Below, piece by piece: positions 34,472 through 42,347 of a stretch of 64,000 nt of DNA. Location: assembly GCA_903906365.1 (NCBI GenBank), contig CAIVKC010000036.1, positions 34,940 through 98,939 on the forward strand, given 5' to 3'. A program made the position numbers and the translations under genes. Each line of letters begins with the position of its first letter. Position 1 is the first letter of the stretch. Below the pieces are notes generated by a model. The model made no database searches. It was not told the origin of the DNA and saw nothing but the letters and a program-made list of their open reading frames with translations. The stretch is from an uncultured Bacteroidota bacterium (lineage in GTDB: Bacteria; Bacteroidota; Bacteroidia; Chitinophagales; Chitinophagaceae).

Positions 34472-35059
34472 TTACCCTTTCAGGAACTTGCCCAGTGCCT
34501 TACCGGCAGCGGCGTAGGCTTCGGCCAGTCTTTCCCCGGTGTCAAAATCAGCACCCCAGAAGGATCTGCCGGGCGCTTTTTGCACCTGTATTTTGGCCAG
34601 GATATGATCCCGGTTGGAGGTTTCCACAATCCAGACTTCCGCATCTATTTCCGCATTTTTTTTCCAAACCCCCACATTGAAGCCGGGCTCCGTGGAGGTG
34701 GTGTGGAATATAAGGGTGAACCGGGCATCTTTTTTGGGACTGAGTTCACTGTATTTCTGGAAGAGCTCATTGAATTTGGGTTCAAAGCGGTAGGCCCGGT
34801 CCGATACCCAGCTGTTGGCCCAGGTATCACCACGCCCCGGCTCTTTTTTATTGTATTCCTCTTTTTTGCTGGCCACATAATCGGCCTCCTTGTCAAATTT
34901 ACCCACGCGCATATTATCATAGGTAAATTCCACATTCACGGATTTTTCTTTGCGAAAATCTTCCAGGGTCCCTTCCGTGATGCGGATGCGCTGCGCCTGC
35001 AGTCCCCCGGACAGGAAGATAAAGAACAGGGCCAAAAGACCTTTTGAGAGGTTATTCAT
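34472..35059 (-). CDS. Secreted protein of unknown function
   Basis: 195 residues with a signal peptide (LLALFFIFLSGGLQA, cleavage near AQ). The mature part is a charged alpha/beta domain (VNVEFTYDNMRVGKF ... FTLIFHTTSTEPGFNVGVWKKNAEIDAEVWIVE) and ends in an amphipathic helix (GERLAEAYAAAGKALGKFLKG). The layout recalls DUF4410-type envelope proteins, in which a Rossmann-like domain precedes a similar helix, but I cannot assign it firmly. Single gene, convergent with nrdJ. Confidence 0.7.
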   Translation of the reverse strand: MNNLSKGLLALFFIFLSGGLQAQRIRITEGTLEDFRKEKSVNVEFTYDNMRVGKFDKEADYVASKKEEYNKKEPGRGDTWANSWVSDRAYRFEPKFNELFQKYSELSPKKDARFTLIFHTTSTEPGFNVGVWKKNAEIDAEVWIVETSNRDHILAKIQVQKAPGRSFWGADFDTGERLAEAYAAAGKALGKFLKG

Positions 35060-35323
35060 GTCAGTATGTTTGAAGGTTTATAATAAACTAATTTAATTCA
35101 ATTTTAAAGCAGGCCCAAAAGTCATTTTGATCCAGGCTCCCGGTCCACCCGACCGGAGGCTAAAGATTAATATAGGTTTTTTTAGTATATCTACTGCAAT
35201 GGATATAGTAGAATTGCGCTATGAGTGGGATAAAATATACGCAATATGTAATAATATCAGCAAATCACTTGCATGGCAATTTTAGAACCGTATTTTCGTT
35301 ATAATAATTCGATACCTACTAAA

Positions 35324-35449
35324 ATGAAAAACATGAAAAAAATCCTTGCAATCATTGTCCTTGCGTCCCTGCTTGCCTCCTGCAGCCGCTCGGTTACCCC
35401 CTATGAGGCAGCCAACAGGCATTACAGTCATTGCCGGCCGGTGAGATAG
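35324..35449 (+). CDS. 41-residue small lipoprotein
   Basis: A complete, very short gene: start MKNMKKILAIIVLASLLASC, then SRSVTPYEAANRHYSHCRPVR and TAG. The signal sequence and lipobox (LLASC) are textbook, and the mature peptide is only about 22 residues with one further cysteine. A second in-frame ATG at 35333 is also possible. The composition is clearly protein-like, and it sits 108 bp before the YcxB-like gene on the same strand. I believe similar short lipoproteins occur in related Bacteroidetes, but cannot check. Confidence 0.65.
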   Translation: MKNMKKILAIIVLASLLASCSRSVTPYEAANRHYSHCRPVR

Positions 35450-35557
35450 TCTACGCGGAAAAGAATAATACCAGCATAAAAAATTATTTTAATGGTTGCC
35501 ATTTACAGGGCAGCCATTTTTGTTTTAATGCTTATTTTTACCCCTCAATGCATTGGA

Positions 35558-36037
35558 ATGACCATTCAATTCGGGTATGATAAAAAGCAGGTACTGGACG
35601 GGCTCAGGAGTCACTTTTTTGGCATGATGGAAATCAGGGTGCTGTTAATCGTCATCAATGTATTTGCCATCCTTTCTGCGATCCTGTTCTATTTTCACAA
35701 GATACAATCCCTTTCCTTCCTGATATTCTCGCTGCTGTGGTTGGTGCTTTGGATTACGTTGCGCCGCATCCTTCCCATGAGCATTTATAAGAAATCGGCC
35801 ACTTTCCTGGACCATTTTGAACTGAATTTGGAGCCCGGCGGCATCATCCTGCATACCAACCGGGGGGAACAGGGCTGGGACTGGCAGGATTTCAGCCAAT
35901 TCAAAGAGACCCTCCATTTTTTCCTCCTGTATTTTGACAAACGGTCTTTTTTCATGATTCCCAAGGATGCATTCCGGGATATCAATGATATCCAGGCAGC
36001 CAGGCAGTTATTACGCGATAAAATTAAATCACACTGA
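35558..36037 (+). CDS. YcxB-like membrane protein
   Basis: 159 residues from the ATG before TIQFGYDKKQVLDGL; the frame is open from 35492 but the extra 22 residues are hydrophobic and unlike the family's N-terminus. Two membrane helices (about 26-46, IRVLLIVINVFAILSAILFYF, and 50-75, LSFLIFSLLWLVLWITL) are followed by a soluble beta domain with the YcxB-type ending FLLYFDKRSFFMIPKDAF. The function of the family is unknown. It may share a transcript with the small lipoprotein. Confidence 0.78.
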   Translation: MTIQFGYDKKQVLDGLRSHFFGMMEIRVLLIVINVFAILSAILFYFHKIQSLSFLIFSLLWLVLWITLRRILPMSIYKKSATFLDHFELNLEPGGIILHTNRGEQGWDWQDFSQFKETLHFFLLYFDKRSFFMIPKDAFRDINDIQAARQLLRDKIKSH

Positions 36038-36201
36038 TTTAACAGTCCCGGGGTCCCTTTAATTTCCCGGTTTTGGCATTTGTGCGTATCTTGCGGTGTC
36101 AAACGCCCTAATAAATCTCCCTGTAGTAATAGAGTTTATTAAATGGAATCCACGTCCGCCGTACTTTACGTCTTTTCCTGCGATTGATTGCTTTTTATCA
36201 G

Positions 36202-36219
36202 GCCGCTAGCAATAGCGGC
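36202..36219 (+). promoter_or_regulatory. GNRA-tetraloop hairpin next to the desaturase start
   Basis: GCCGCTA and TAGCGGC form a perfect 7-bp stem capped by GCAA, a GNRA tetraloop. It ends 14 nt before the ATG at 36234, inside the likely ribosome footprint, and is not followed by a T tract. It could affect translation or bind a protein. Role unproven. Confidence 0.45.
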
Positions 36220-36233
36220 AAAATAAACTCAGT

Positions 36234-37328
36234 ATGTCAAAAGTTACCTTCAATAACAAGAACAGCGCGTTCTACGCTTCCCTGAAAACGGCTGTGGACC
36301 AGTATTTTGCAACCAATAACCTGAAAAAAACCGGGAACTGGAAACTTTATGCCAAAAGCGGCATCCTGATTCCCTCTGCCATAGTGATTTATGTATCCCT
36401 GCTGGTTTTCACCATGCCGGCCTTCCTGGGTATTTTACTGAGCTGCGTCCTGGGCCTCATATTGGCCTCCATCGGATTCAATGTCATGCATGATGCCTGC
36501 CATGGCAGTTACTCCAGCAAAGGATGGGTCAATGATCTCATGGGCCTGAGCCTGAATGCACTGGGCGGCAACGCGTTTATCTGGAAATTCAAGCACAATA
36601 TCATTCACCATACCTATACCAATATTGACGGCCTCGATGATGACATCGCCAAAAGCCCGCTGATGCGCCAGTGCGAAACCCAGAAATGGGTCCCCGCCCA
36701 CCGTTTTCAGCATTTTTATGTCGTACTGGTCTATGCCATTTCTTCCTTTGCCTGGGTGCTGATGATGGATTTCAACAAGTATTTCAAAAGAAGGATTCAA
36801 TCCACCCCGCTGCAAAAAATGAGCACCAGCGAGCATGTCATATTCTGGCTTTCCAAACTGCTCTATGCCGCTTTTTACATCGTGATTCCGGTGCTGGTCG
36901 TGGGATGGAAATCCTGGGCCATTGCATTTGCCAGCATGCATGTTACCATGGGGCTTACCCTGGCCCTGGTATTCCAGCTGGCCCATGTGGTGGAGCATGC
37001 TGAATTTGAATATGTCGGTGAAAACGACCATAAAAAAATCGAAGAAGAATGGGCCATCCACCAGGTGAAGACAACGGCCAACTTTGCCCCGGGCAATAAA
37101 ATCGTATCCTGGTATGTGGGCGGCCTTAATTTTCAGGTGGAGCACCACCTTTTCCCCAAGGTATCTCATGTCCATTACCCGGCCATCAGCCGTATCGTCA
37201 AGCAGACCTGCGCCCAGTTCAAACTGAATTACAACGAATTTCCCACCATGACCGGTGCCATAGCCTCCCATTTCAGGATGATGAAACAACTGGGGAAAAA
37301 ACCAGCCTACGCGCGCCAGCAGGCCTGA
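36234..37328 (+). CDS. Membrane acyl-lipid/acyl-CoA fatty acid desaturase
   Basis: 364 residues; di-iron enzyme that introduces a double bond into fatty acyl chains in the membrane. The three histidine boxes are HDACH (86-90), HNIIHH (121-126) and QVEHH (301-305); the Gln in the third box is typical of front-end and linoleoyl-type desaturases without a fused cytochrome b5. Hydrophobic stretches at about 45-85, 165-185 and 205-245 form the membrane part. The gene stands alone. A 196-bp upstream region contains the hairpin at 36202-36219. Confidence 0.92.
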   Translation: MSKVTFNNKNSAFYASLKTAVDQYFATNNLKKTGNWKLYAKSGILIPSAIVIYVSLLVFTMPAFLGILLSCVLGLILASIGFNVMHDACHGSYSSKGWVNDLMGLSLNALGGNAFIWKFKHNIIHHTYTNIDGLDDDIAKSPLMRQCETQKWVPAHRFQHFYVVLVYAISSFAWVLMMDFNKYFKRRIQSTPLQKMSTSEHVIFWLSKLLYAAFYIVIPVLVVGWKSWAIAFASMHVTMGLTLALVFQLAHVVEHAEFEYVGENDHKKIEEEWAIHQVKTTANFAPGNKIVSWYVGGLNFQVEHHLFPKVSHVHYPAISRIVKQTCAQFKLNYNEFPTMTGAIASHFRMMKQLGKKPAYARQQA

Positions 37329-37355
37329 GCCACCCGCCGGCCTCCTGTAAACCGC

Positions 37356-38021
37356 TTATTGGTCAAAGTCTTGCAGCTGCCGCAAAAAATCCTGGGCCTC
37401 TTCCAGCGTTTTATATTCCGGGCCTGTCATCATCAGCCTGCGAACCCACTTTTTGTCCATGTGACCGATCTGTATATTCCTGTATAAGCATATCGTTAGC
37501 CAGGTAAAGCCCAGGGCGATGGGAAAGGCAATTGCCCAAAAAGAGGCCGGGCTGGTCCTGATCCAGTGTAAGCTCCAAAACCAGGTGCTGTAAAATGGCA
37601 GTTGCAGCCAGGCCGTCCGCACCGAGCGGATCGTCGAGAGCTGCAGGCGGACCAGTTGATTTTGTACCTGGGTCACCGGCATACCCAGGTTGATCGATGC
37701 GATGTGCCACAGCTGATGCAGGTACTGCCCCATGCTAATCAGACTGATCAGTGCGATCATGCCTGCAGAGACCGAAAAAAATGGATTATTGCTGCCGGTC
37801 AGATAAATAAGGGTGACCAGCAACAGGACCCAGAGGATGCCCAGCAGGATGGCCCTCCGTTTAAAAACCGAAAGTTTTTCCATCCTGGAAACCACCCTGA
37901 TGGACTGCATTTCCGTCCTGCACGCGGCCAGCATGGCCCAGGACTGCAGGTTGATGGCCGTGGAGCGTTCCAGGGCGAGATCATAATCCTGCCAGATCTT
38001 TTTAAATTCATTTTCTTCCAT
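37356..38021 (-). CDS. Membrane protein coupled to the ECF sigma factor
   Basis: 221 residues with a soluble N-terminal helix (EENEFKKIWQDYDLALERS) and four hydrophobic segments (about 57-75, 82-105, 140-160, 165-185), then a charged C-terminus. It begins 3 bp after the sigma factor's stop, so the two are surely cotranscribed. Position suggests an anti-sigma or signalling partner, but it lacks a recognisable zinc anti-sigma motif (HxxxCxxC). Proteins of this size next to ECF factors are common in Chitinophagaceae. Confidence 0.8.
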   Translation of the reverse strand: MEENEFKKIWQDYDLALERSTAINLQSWAMLAACRTEMQSIRVVSRMEKLSVFKRRAILLGILWVLLLVTLIYLTGSNNPFFSVSAGMIALISLISMGQYLHQLWHIASINLGMPVTQVQNQLVRLQLSTIRSVRTAWLQLPFYSTWFWSLHWIRTSPASFWAIAFPIALGFTWLTICLYRNIQIGHMDKKWVRRLMMTGPEYKTLEEAQDFLRQLQDFDQ

Positions 38022-38024
38022 ATC

Positions 38025-38540
38025 TCATTTTTTTATCGGTGATAATTGCTGCCGGAGCAGCATCCTGATCCGGCTGATCTTGGTTGAAACGTTGGTCAGG
38101 CTGATGCCCAGAATATCTGCCATTTCCGCATGGGTTTTTTCGTCCAGGTACAGCAGCATGAGTGCCCTGTCCAGGGCGGGCAGCCCGGCGATGAGCTGAT
38201 GCAGCTGCTGCAGCCTGGCTGCGCTTTCATCGCTCTGGCCGCCAACAGCGGGGTCTGCCAGGTCACTGCGGTAGTCTTCCAGGGAAAGCAAGGCTCCCTG
38301 CCTTTTTTTGCTGCGGTAATGGGATATGGCCACATTGAGGGAGATCCGGTACATCCAGGTGCTGAATTTTTGCTCCGGGTCATAGGAGGAAAACGATTTC
38401 CAGGCCTGCAGGAAAATCTCCTGGACCAGGTCCTCCATATCCTCCCGGCTCGGACAATAGCTGTGGGCGATCTTATACACCATGGGTCGGCAACCCTCCA
38501 AAAGGATTGAAAACCGGTCTCTGTCTGGCTGTATCTTCAT
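38025..38540 (-). CDS. ECF-type RNA polymerase sigma factor
   Basis: 171 residues. Region 2 includes YCPSREDMEDLVQEIFLQAW and the -10 recognition segment FSTWMYRISLNVAISHYR; region 4 carries the helix-turn-helix LYLDEKTHAEMADILGISLTNVSTKISR. There is no long C-terminal extension. Target promoters are unknown; autoregulation with the following membrane protein is likely. First gene of the two-gene unit. Confidence 0.93.
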   Translation of the reverse strand: MKIQPDRDRFSILLEGCRPMVYKIAHSYCPSREDMEDLVQEIFLQAWKSFSSYDPEQKFSTWMYRISLNVAISHYRSKKRQGALLSLEDYRSDLADPAVGGQSDESAARLQQLHQLIAGLPALDRALMLLYLDEKTHAEMADILGISLTNVSTKISRIRMLLRQQLSPIKK

Positions 38541-38646
38541 TGGCTTCTAAAATAATGACCCTTCCCAATATGATTCGCTGCAGTGGGGGGAAAATCACAG
38601 AATGTACGGATTTTATTTTGGAGGAGCGCCTCGTCGCCGGGAAGTC

Positions 38647-39981
38647 TCAGGGCTTGGGGCGGCGAAGGGCCTGCATGAGCCGGCCGGCCATTTCAGGGTA
38701 AAACCGGGCGGCATACAGGAAGGTATGACCCAGGTTGACACCCAGTTCCCGGCGCAGGATAACCTGACCGATGAGAAAGCCGATGATATTGGCACCCAGG
38801 GTGGCATAGGCTGCCCCGATGACCCCGTAGCGGTGGATGAGCAGGTAGTTCAGGCCGACATTGATCAGGGCGCAGACCAGTACCACCCGGAAGGTAAGGC
38901 TGGGTTTACCCATGGAATCCAGCATGGTGCCAAACTGCCTGCCATAAGGAATCAGCAGGCAATACAGGATGGTCACTTTGAGAATGGGAACCGTATCGGC
39001 ATATTTTTCCCCTGCGATGACATGAACGGTAAAATCAGAAAACAAAAACAGGAAGAGCAGCCCCGGTAACAGGATCGCCAGTATGGTGCCGACCGACTTT
39101 TCATAGAGGTACCTTACGGCGTCTCTTCCTTCCGTTTCAATTCTTTTGGCACTTTGGGGGAATACGATGGCTGCCACCGAGCCGGTGGGGATTTCCACAA
39201 AATTGGTGATGCGCATGGCTACATTGTAACCACCGGCTGCGGCCGCAGATAAAAACGAACCCAGCATCATCTGGTCAATGCTTCCAAAGATCATGGATGA
39301 TACCGAAGTGCCAAAGGCGTATTTGCCGTAGGCAAAGAGTTTTTTCATCCAGGCCAGCTCCGGGCGGCTTGAAAAGCCCAGCTCTTTTCTGACAAAGCCA
39401 TAAGAAAGCAGGGCAGCCAGCGTGACGGTGATAATCTGGACATAAACCAGGTAAACCAGGGGCAGTTGCCAGTGAAACAGCCAGCAAAACAGGATGAAAA
39501 AGAAAAACAGACCCTGGCGAATGAAGGTAGAAAAGAAGATGCCCCTGAACGCCAGGTTTGCCTGCTCAATAAACTGGAACTGGGTGAGCACCCCGGAGAG
39601 CAAATACACAATGCTGTACAGATAGAACATGCCCACCAGCTGGGGAGCATGCCAGCTGCGCCCCAGGTAAGCGGAAAAACCCAGGTTCAGGCCAATACAA
39701 AGCAGGGTAAGCAGGCCACTGTTGGCAAAGGAAGCGGAGATTATTTTTGGATGATCCTCCCTGGGGGTAAAGGACAGGTATTTGATCAGCGCATTTTGAA
39801 CCAGTCCGTTGCGTATGGTTTCCATGACCGTAACGGTGGTCATAAAAAGGGCCCAGGTGCCAAAACTGGTCTTGTCCAGTATGCGGACCAGCAGGTAAAA
39901 GCTTCCGAATCCAAAAAATACGTTGGACATATTTTGCATCAGCGTAAAGAACCCCGATCTGATCCAATAGCGGTCTTTCAT
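38647..39981 (-). CDS. Polysaccharide flippase (Wzx/MATE-like)
   Basis: 444 residues with about 12 membrane helices, and the opening FTLMQNMSNVFFGFGSFYLLVRILD typical of oligosaccharide flippases of the MOP superfamily. It should move lipid-linked sugar units across the inner membrane. Its start overlaps the 3' end of the preceding glycan-related gene by 4 bp, so the two are coupled. No polymerase or other Wzx/Wzy pathway genes are nearby, which is unusual for a dedicated O-antigen or capsule locus. Confidence 0.88.
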   Translation of the reverse strand: MKDRYWIRSGFFTLMQNMSNVFFGFGSFYLLVRILDKTSFGTWALFMTTVTVMETIRNGLVQNALIKYLSFTPREDHPKIISASFANSGLLTLLCIGLNLGFSAYLGRSWHAPQLVGMFYLYSIVYLLSGVLTQFQFIEQANLAFRGIFFSTFIRQGLFFFFILFCWLFHWQLPLVYLVYVQIITVTLAALLSYGFVRKELGFSSRPELAWMKKLFAYGKYAFGTSVSSMIFGSIDQMMLGSFLSAAAAGGYNVAMRITNFVEIPTGSVAAIVFPQSAKRIETEGRDAVRYLYEKSVGTILAILLPGLLFLFLFSDFTVHVIAGEKYADTVPILKVTILYCLLIPYGRQFGTMLDSMGKPSLTFRVVLVCALINVGLNYLLIHRYGVIGAAYATLGANIIGFLIGQVILRRELGVNLGHTFLYAARFYPEMAGRLMQALRRPKP

Positions 39982-40964
39982 GGCAGGGACTGTTTGAGCG
40001 CTTCCGGGGTATGGACCACAAAATATTGTTCTACGTATGCCTGTACTTCCTGGTCAGTCCGGGCGTGCAGGATGGTAGCCCCGGATAGTTTGGGGAAAAG
40101 CTTATGAAAACAGTCGAAATGGTGCTCGGGACCTTTTTTGGATAAGATCAGGTTGATGCCCCCGAAATAACTGGCCAGCGCAGCGGTTCCGCCGTGGATG
40201 GAAATGAAGCGGTCTGCATTGGCATAGATCATCAGCTGGAGGTGGTTGAAGTTGCGCGCACCACCCCGGTTTTCCTGGTAGAGTTCTTCCAGGGACAGGA
40301 CTTCGGGATGCTCTTGTTTCAGCCATTCATATTCATGCAGGTCATAGACTGCGCTGTTATCGGGGGTGATGTTTTCTGCCAGCGGGCGGTTGTATACAAT
40401 CGTATAGGAGTTCTTGAGCTTTTCTATGATAAAGGAAAGCAGAGGGATATCATAAAAGCTGATGGGAGGACCATCCCATTCACTGTTGTAGCGGTTGGCT
40501 ATGACCAGCAGGGGCTTGTCATAGACATAAATGTCGTTTCGGTAGGTTTCCTTCAGGGGGACCTGCGCCCATTTATGCATATTATAATCCTGGCTGTAGA
40601 GTACCCGCGGCATTTCATAATTGTAATTCCCCTTATCGCTGCGGTTATCAATGCTTTCCTGGTGATCGGGGGAGAAAAAATACAGTTCCCGGGTATAGCG
40701 GGATGAGGTGGTCTGCCGGAGGGTCCCGTTCTTGTAATGCCAGTAGGCAAAGGGTAGGACAAATTCCACTTCGGGGGCAAATTCGCCGCTAAAGGCGATC
40801 TTCTTGTATTTGCTTTTAAAAACATAGTCGCGCAGCAGATACTTGAGTTGTACCAGCTGGCAATAATAGGTATGTCTGTAATAATACCTCACGTCCACGG
40901 GCAATTTCCCGTAGCGGAGCAGGACCAGTAAACTCAAGGATTTATTGATCAGTTTTACCAGCAC
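39978..40964 (-). CDS. Probable glycosyltransferase-like protein, flippase partner
   Basis: 328 residues without signal peptide; no catalytic motif of the large GT families is obvious. The C-terminal half holds a conserved-looking nucleotide-sugar-type segment, LMIYANADRFISIHGGTAALASYFGGINLILSKKG (residues 244-278), reminiscent of GT-B donor-site loops in capsule-associated proteins. The gene is translated into the flippase with a 4-bp overlap, so it probably builds or modifies the glycan that the flippase exports. Function is inference only. A perfect TACATTTG -7 box is upstream. Confidence 0.65.
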   Translation of the reverse strand: MLVKLINKSLSLLVLLRYGKLPVDVRYYYRHTYYCQLVQLKYLLRDYVFKSKYKKIAFSGEFAPEVEFVLPFAYWHYKNGTLRQTTSSRYTRELYFFSPDHQESIDNRSDKGNYNYEMPRVLYSQDYNMHKWAQVPLKETYRNDIYVYDKPLLVIANRYNSEWDGPPISFYDIPLLSFIIEKLKNSYTIVYNRPLAENITPDNSAVYDLHEYEWLKQEHPEVLSLEELYQENRGGARNFNHLQLMIYANADRFISIHGGTAALASYFGGINLILSKKGPEHHFDCFHKLFPKLSGATILHARTDQEVQAYVEQYFVVHTPEALKQSLP

Positions 40965-41006
40965 CAGTTTCTTCTTTTTAAAGGATGAATACTAATGACA
41001 CTAAAA

Positions 41007-41014
41007 CAAATGTA
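41007..41014 (-). promoter_or_regulatory. Bacteroidetes -7 box of the glycan-protein/flippase operon
   Basis: TACATTTG on the minus strand matches TAnnTTTG exactly, 43 nt before the ATG at 40964. The region upstream is AT-rich. Confidence 0.5.
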
Positions 41015-41179
41015 ACGATATGTAATGCGTAATTGGATGATTAATCGAGCTTTTTAAATGAGGTCAAGATTTTCTGCCAACGGGGAGATTCTTTCAGGCA
41101 GGCCCAATCGTTTTTGTGTAAGCAAATATAGCCTTAAAAATCCACAGACTCCCCATCCCATTTGGCAGACCATGCGGAC

Positions 41180-42202
41180 CTAACGCGGTTTGTATCCTGC
41201 CCCCTGGAAGATCTTCCTGGGATCGGTCTTCATCAGGTCGGTGATGGAGGTGCCCGGATTTTTTTCCATATAGGACCGTACGATTCTCCACCCCACCCAC
41301 TGGCCGATATTGCCCGGGGAGGCATCCGGCATGCCCGCCGTACTGGGGGATTCCCCGATATAGTTTTTGATGATATCCGGGTCGATGGTATAGAGGTCGG
41401 TGCCGGGCTGCAGAAAATAGTTCCATATCAGCCCTTCATTGCCCTGGCACCAGGCAAGCTGTTTGCCGGTAAAACCGGTCTTTAGGCTATCAGGTGTTTC
41501 CGGCAGCAGCAGGTCGGTCAGGTACCAGGATTTCCCTTTTTCGATCATCTGATCTATGAGGGGCTTGCCCTGGCTTTTGTCGGCAAAGAGGTCTTCCCCG
41601 ATGGCCTTGATGCAGTTTACCGGGATATATTCCGGCTCGAACCGCCGGGAGATATAACCGGGATACATTTCCTGGCCCTGCAGGCTGTTGTAAAAGGAGA
41701 ACTGCCTGCCTGCATAAAGCTGCAGCCCGATGGCCAGCGCATAGGGTGTAATGGCAACGCCGGGTGCATCAAAGGGGCCGATATAAGTCACCACTTTTTT
41801 GGGCAGCGCATAAGAAGGAAAATAATATTTTACAAACCTGAAATCCCGGGCAAGTTCTTTTTCCAGCCCGTCGAGTTTTTCAAAACGGTATTCAATGGAA
41901 TCCTTCACCGGCAGATAGGTGGTCAGGAATTGTCTGGTGAGGGCAAAAGCCGTCCTGCTGGTGTCTGTGAGGACACCGACCCCAAGGATGTTGGCGGTGA
42001 AGTCGGTAAAAAAATAAGGAAACTGTTCATTCAGCTTGCGGAGTCCGGCTTCCACCTGGTTGGTATCGATGGCAAAAAACGCCTTGTCAAACCGTTCGAT
42101 GGTGACCGAAACCGATATATGGGAAAGATCCGGGAGGTTCTTCCTGTCATGGCAGGCGGCCAGTCCGGTCAGGGCCAGGTAAAGAAAGATCCATTTTTTC
42201 AT
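41180..42202 (-). CDS. gldB: Gliding motility lipoprotein GldB
   Basis: 340 residues from the second of two adjacent starts (ATG at 42208 is equally possible). Signal peptide with lipobox LTGLAAC, then DRKNLPDLSHISVSVTIERFDKAFFAID, the characteristic GldB opening, and the conserved LGVGVLTDTSR and EMYPGYISRRFEPEYIPVNCI segments. GldB is an envelope lipoprotein required for gliding and T9SS-related functions in Flavobacterium. It is divergent from nadE, an arrangement seen in this phylum. The usual companion gldC does not follow. Confidence 0.93.
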   Translation of the reverse strand: MKKWIFLYLALTGLAACHDRKNLPDLSHISVSVTIERFDKAFFAIDTNQVEAGLRKLNEQFPYFFTDFTANILGVGVLTDTSRTAFALTRQFLTTYLPVKDSIEYRFEKLDGLEKELARDFRFVKYYFPSYALPKKVVTYIGPFDAPGVAITPYALAIGLQLYAGRQFSFYNSLQGQEMYPGYISRRFEPEYIPVNCIKAIGEDLFADKSQGKPLIDQMIEKGKSWYLTDLLLPETPDSLKTGFTGKQLAWCQGNEGLIWNYFLQPGTDLYTIDPDIIKNYIGESPSTAGMPDASPGNIGQWVGWRIVRSYMEKNPGTSITDLMKTDPRKIFQGAGYKPR

Positions 42203-42335
42203 GTGCATACAACGATGATTGCCTGCAAATTAGTGCGAATAAAGGGGACTTCCTCGCTGATTTTAACAATCCCTGCTTGGGACTCCTTCCCAAATGAGGG
42301 GGCCATCCCGGCCACAGGCGCTGATTTTTTTTAAG

Positions 42336-42343
42336 TAGTTTTG
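42336..42343 (+). promoter_or_regulatory. Bacteroidetes -7 box overlapping the nadE start region
   Basis: TAGTTTTG, an exact TAnnTTTG match, ends 4 nt before the nadE ATG at 42348. Transcription starting 4-7 nt after the box would give a leaderless mRNA. Confidence 0.5.
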
Positions 42344-42347
42344 GGAT

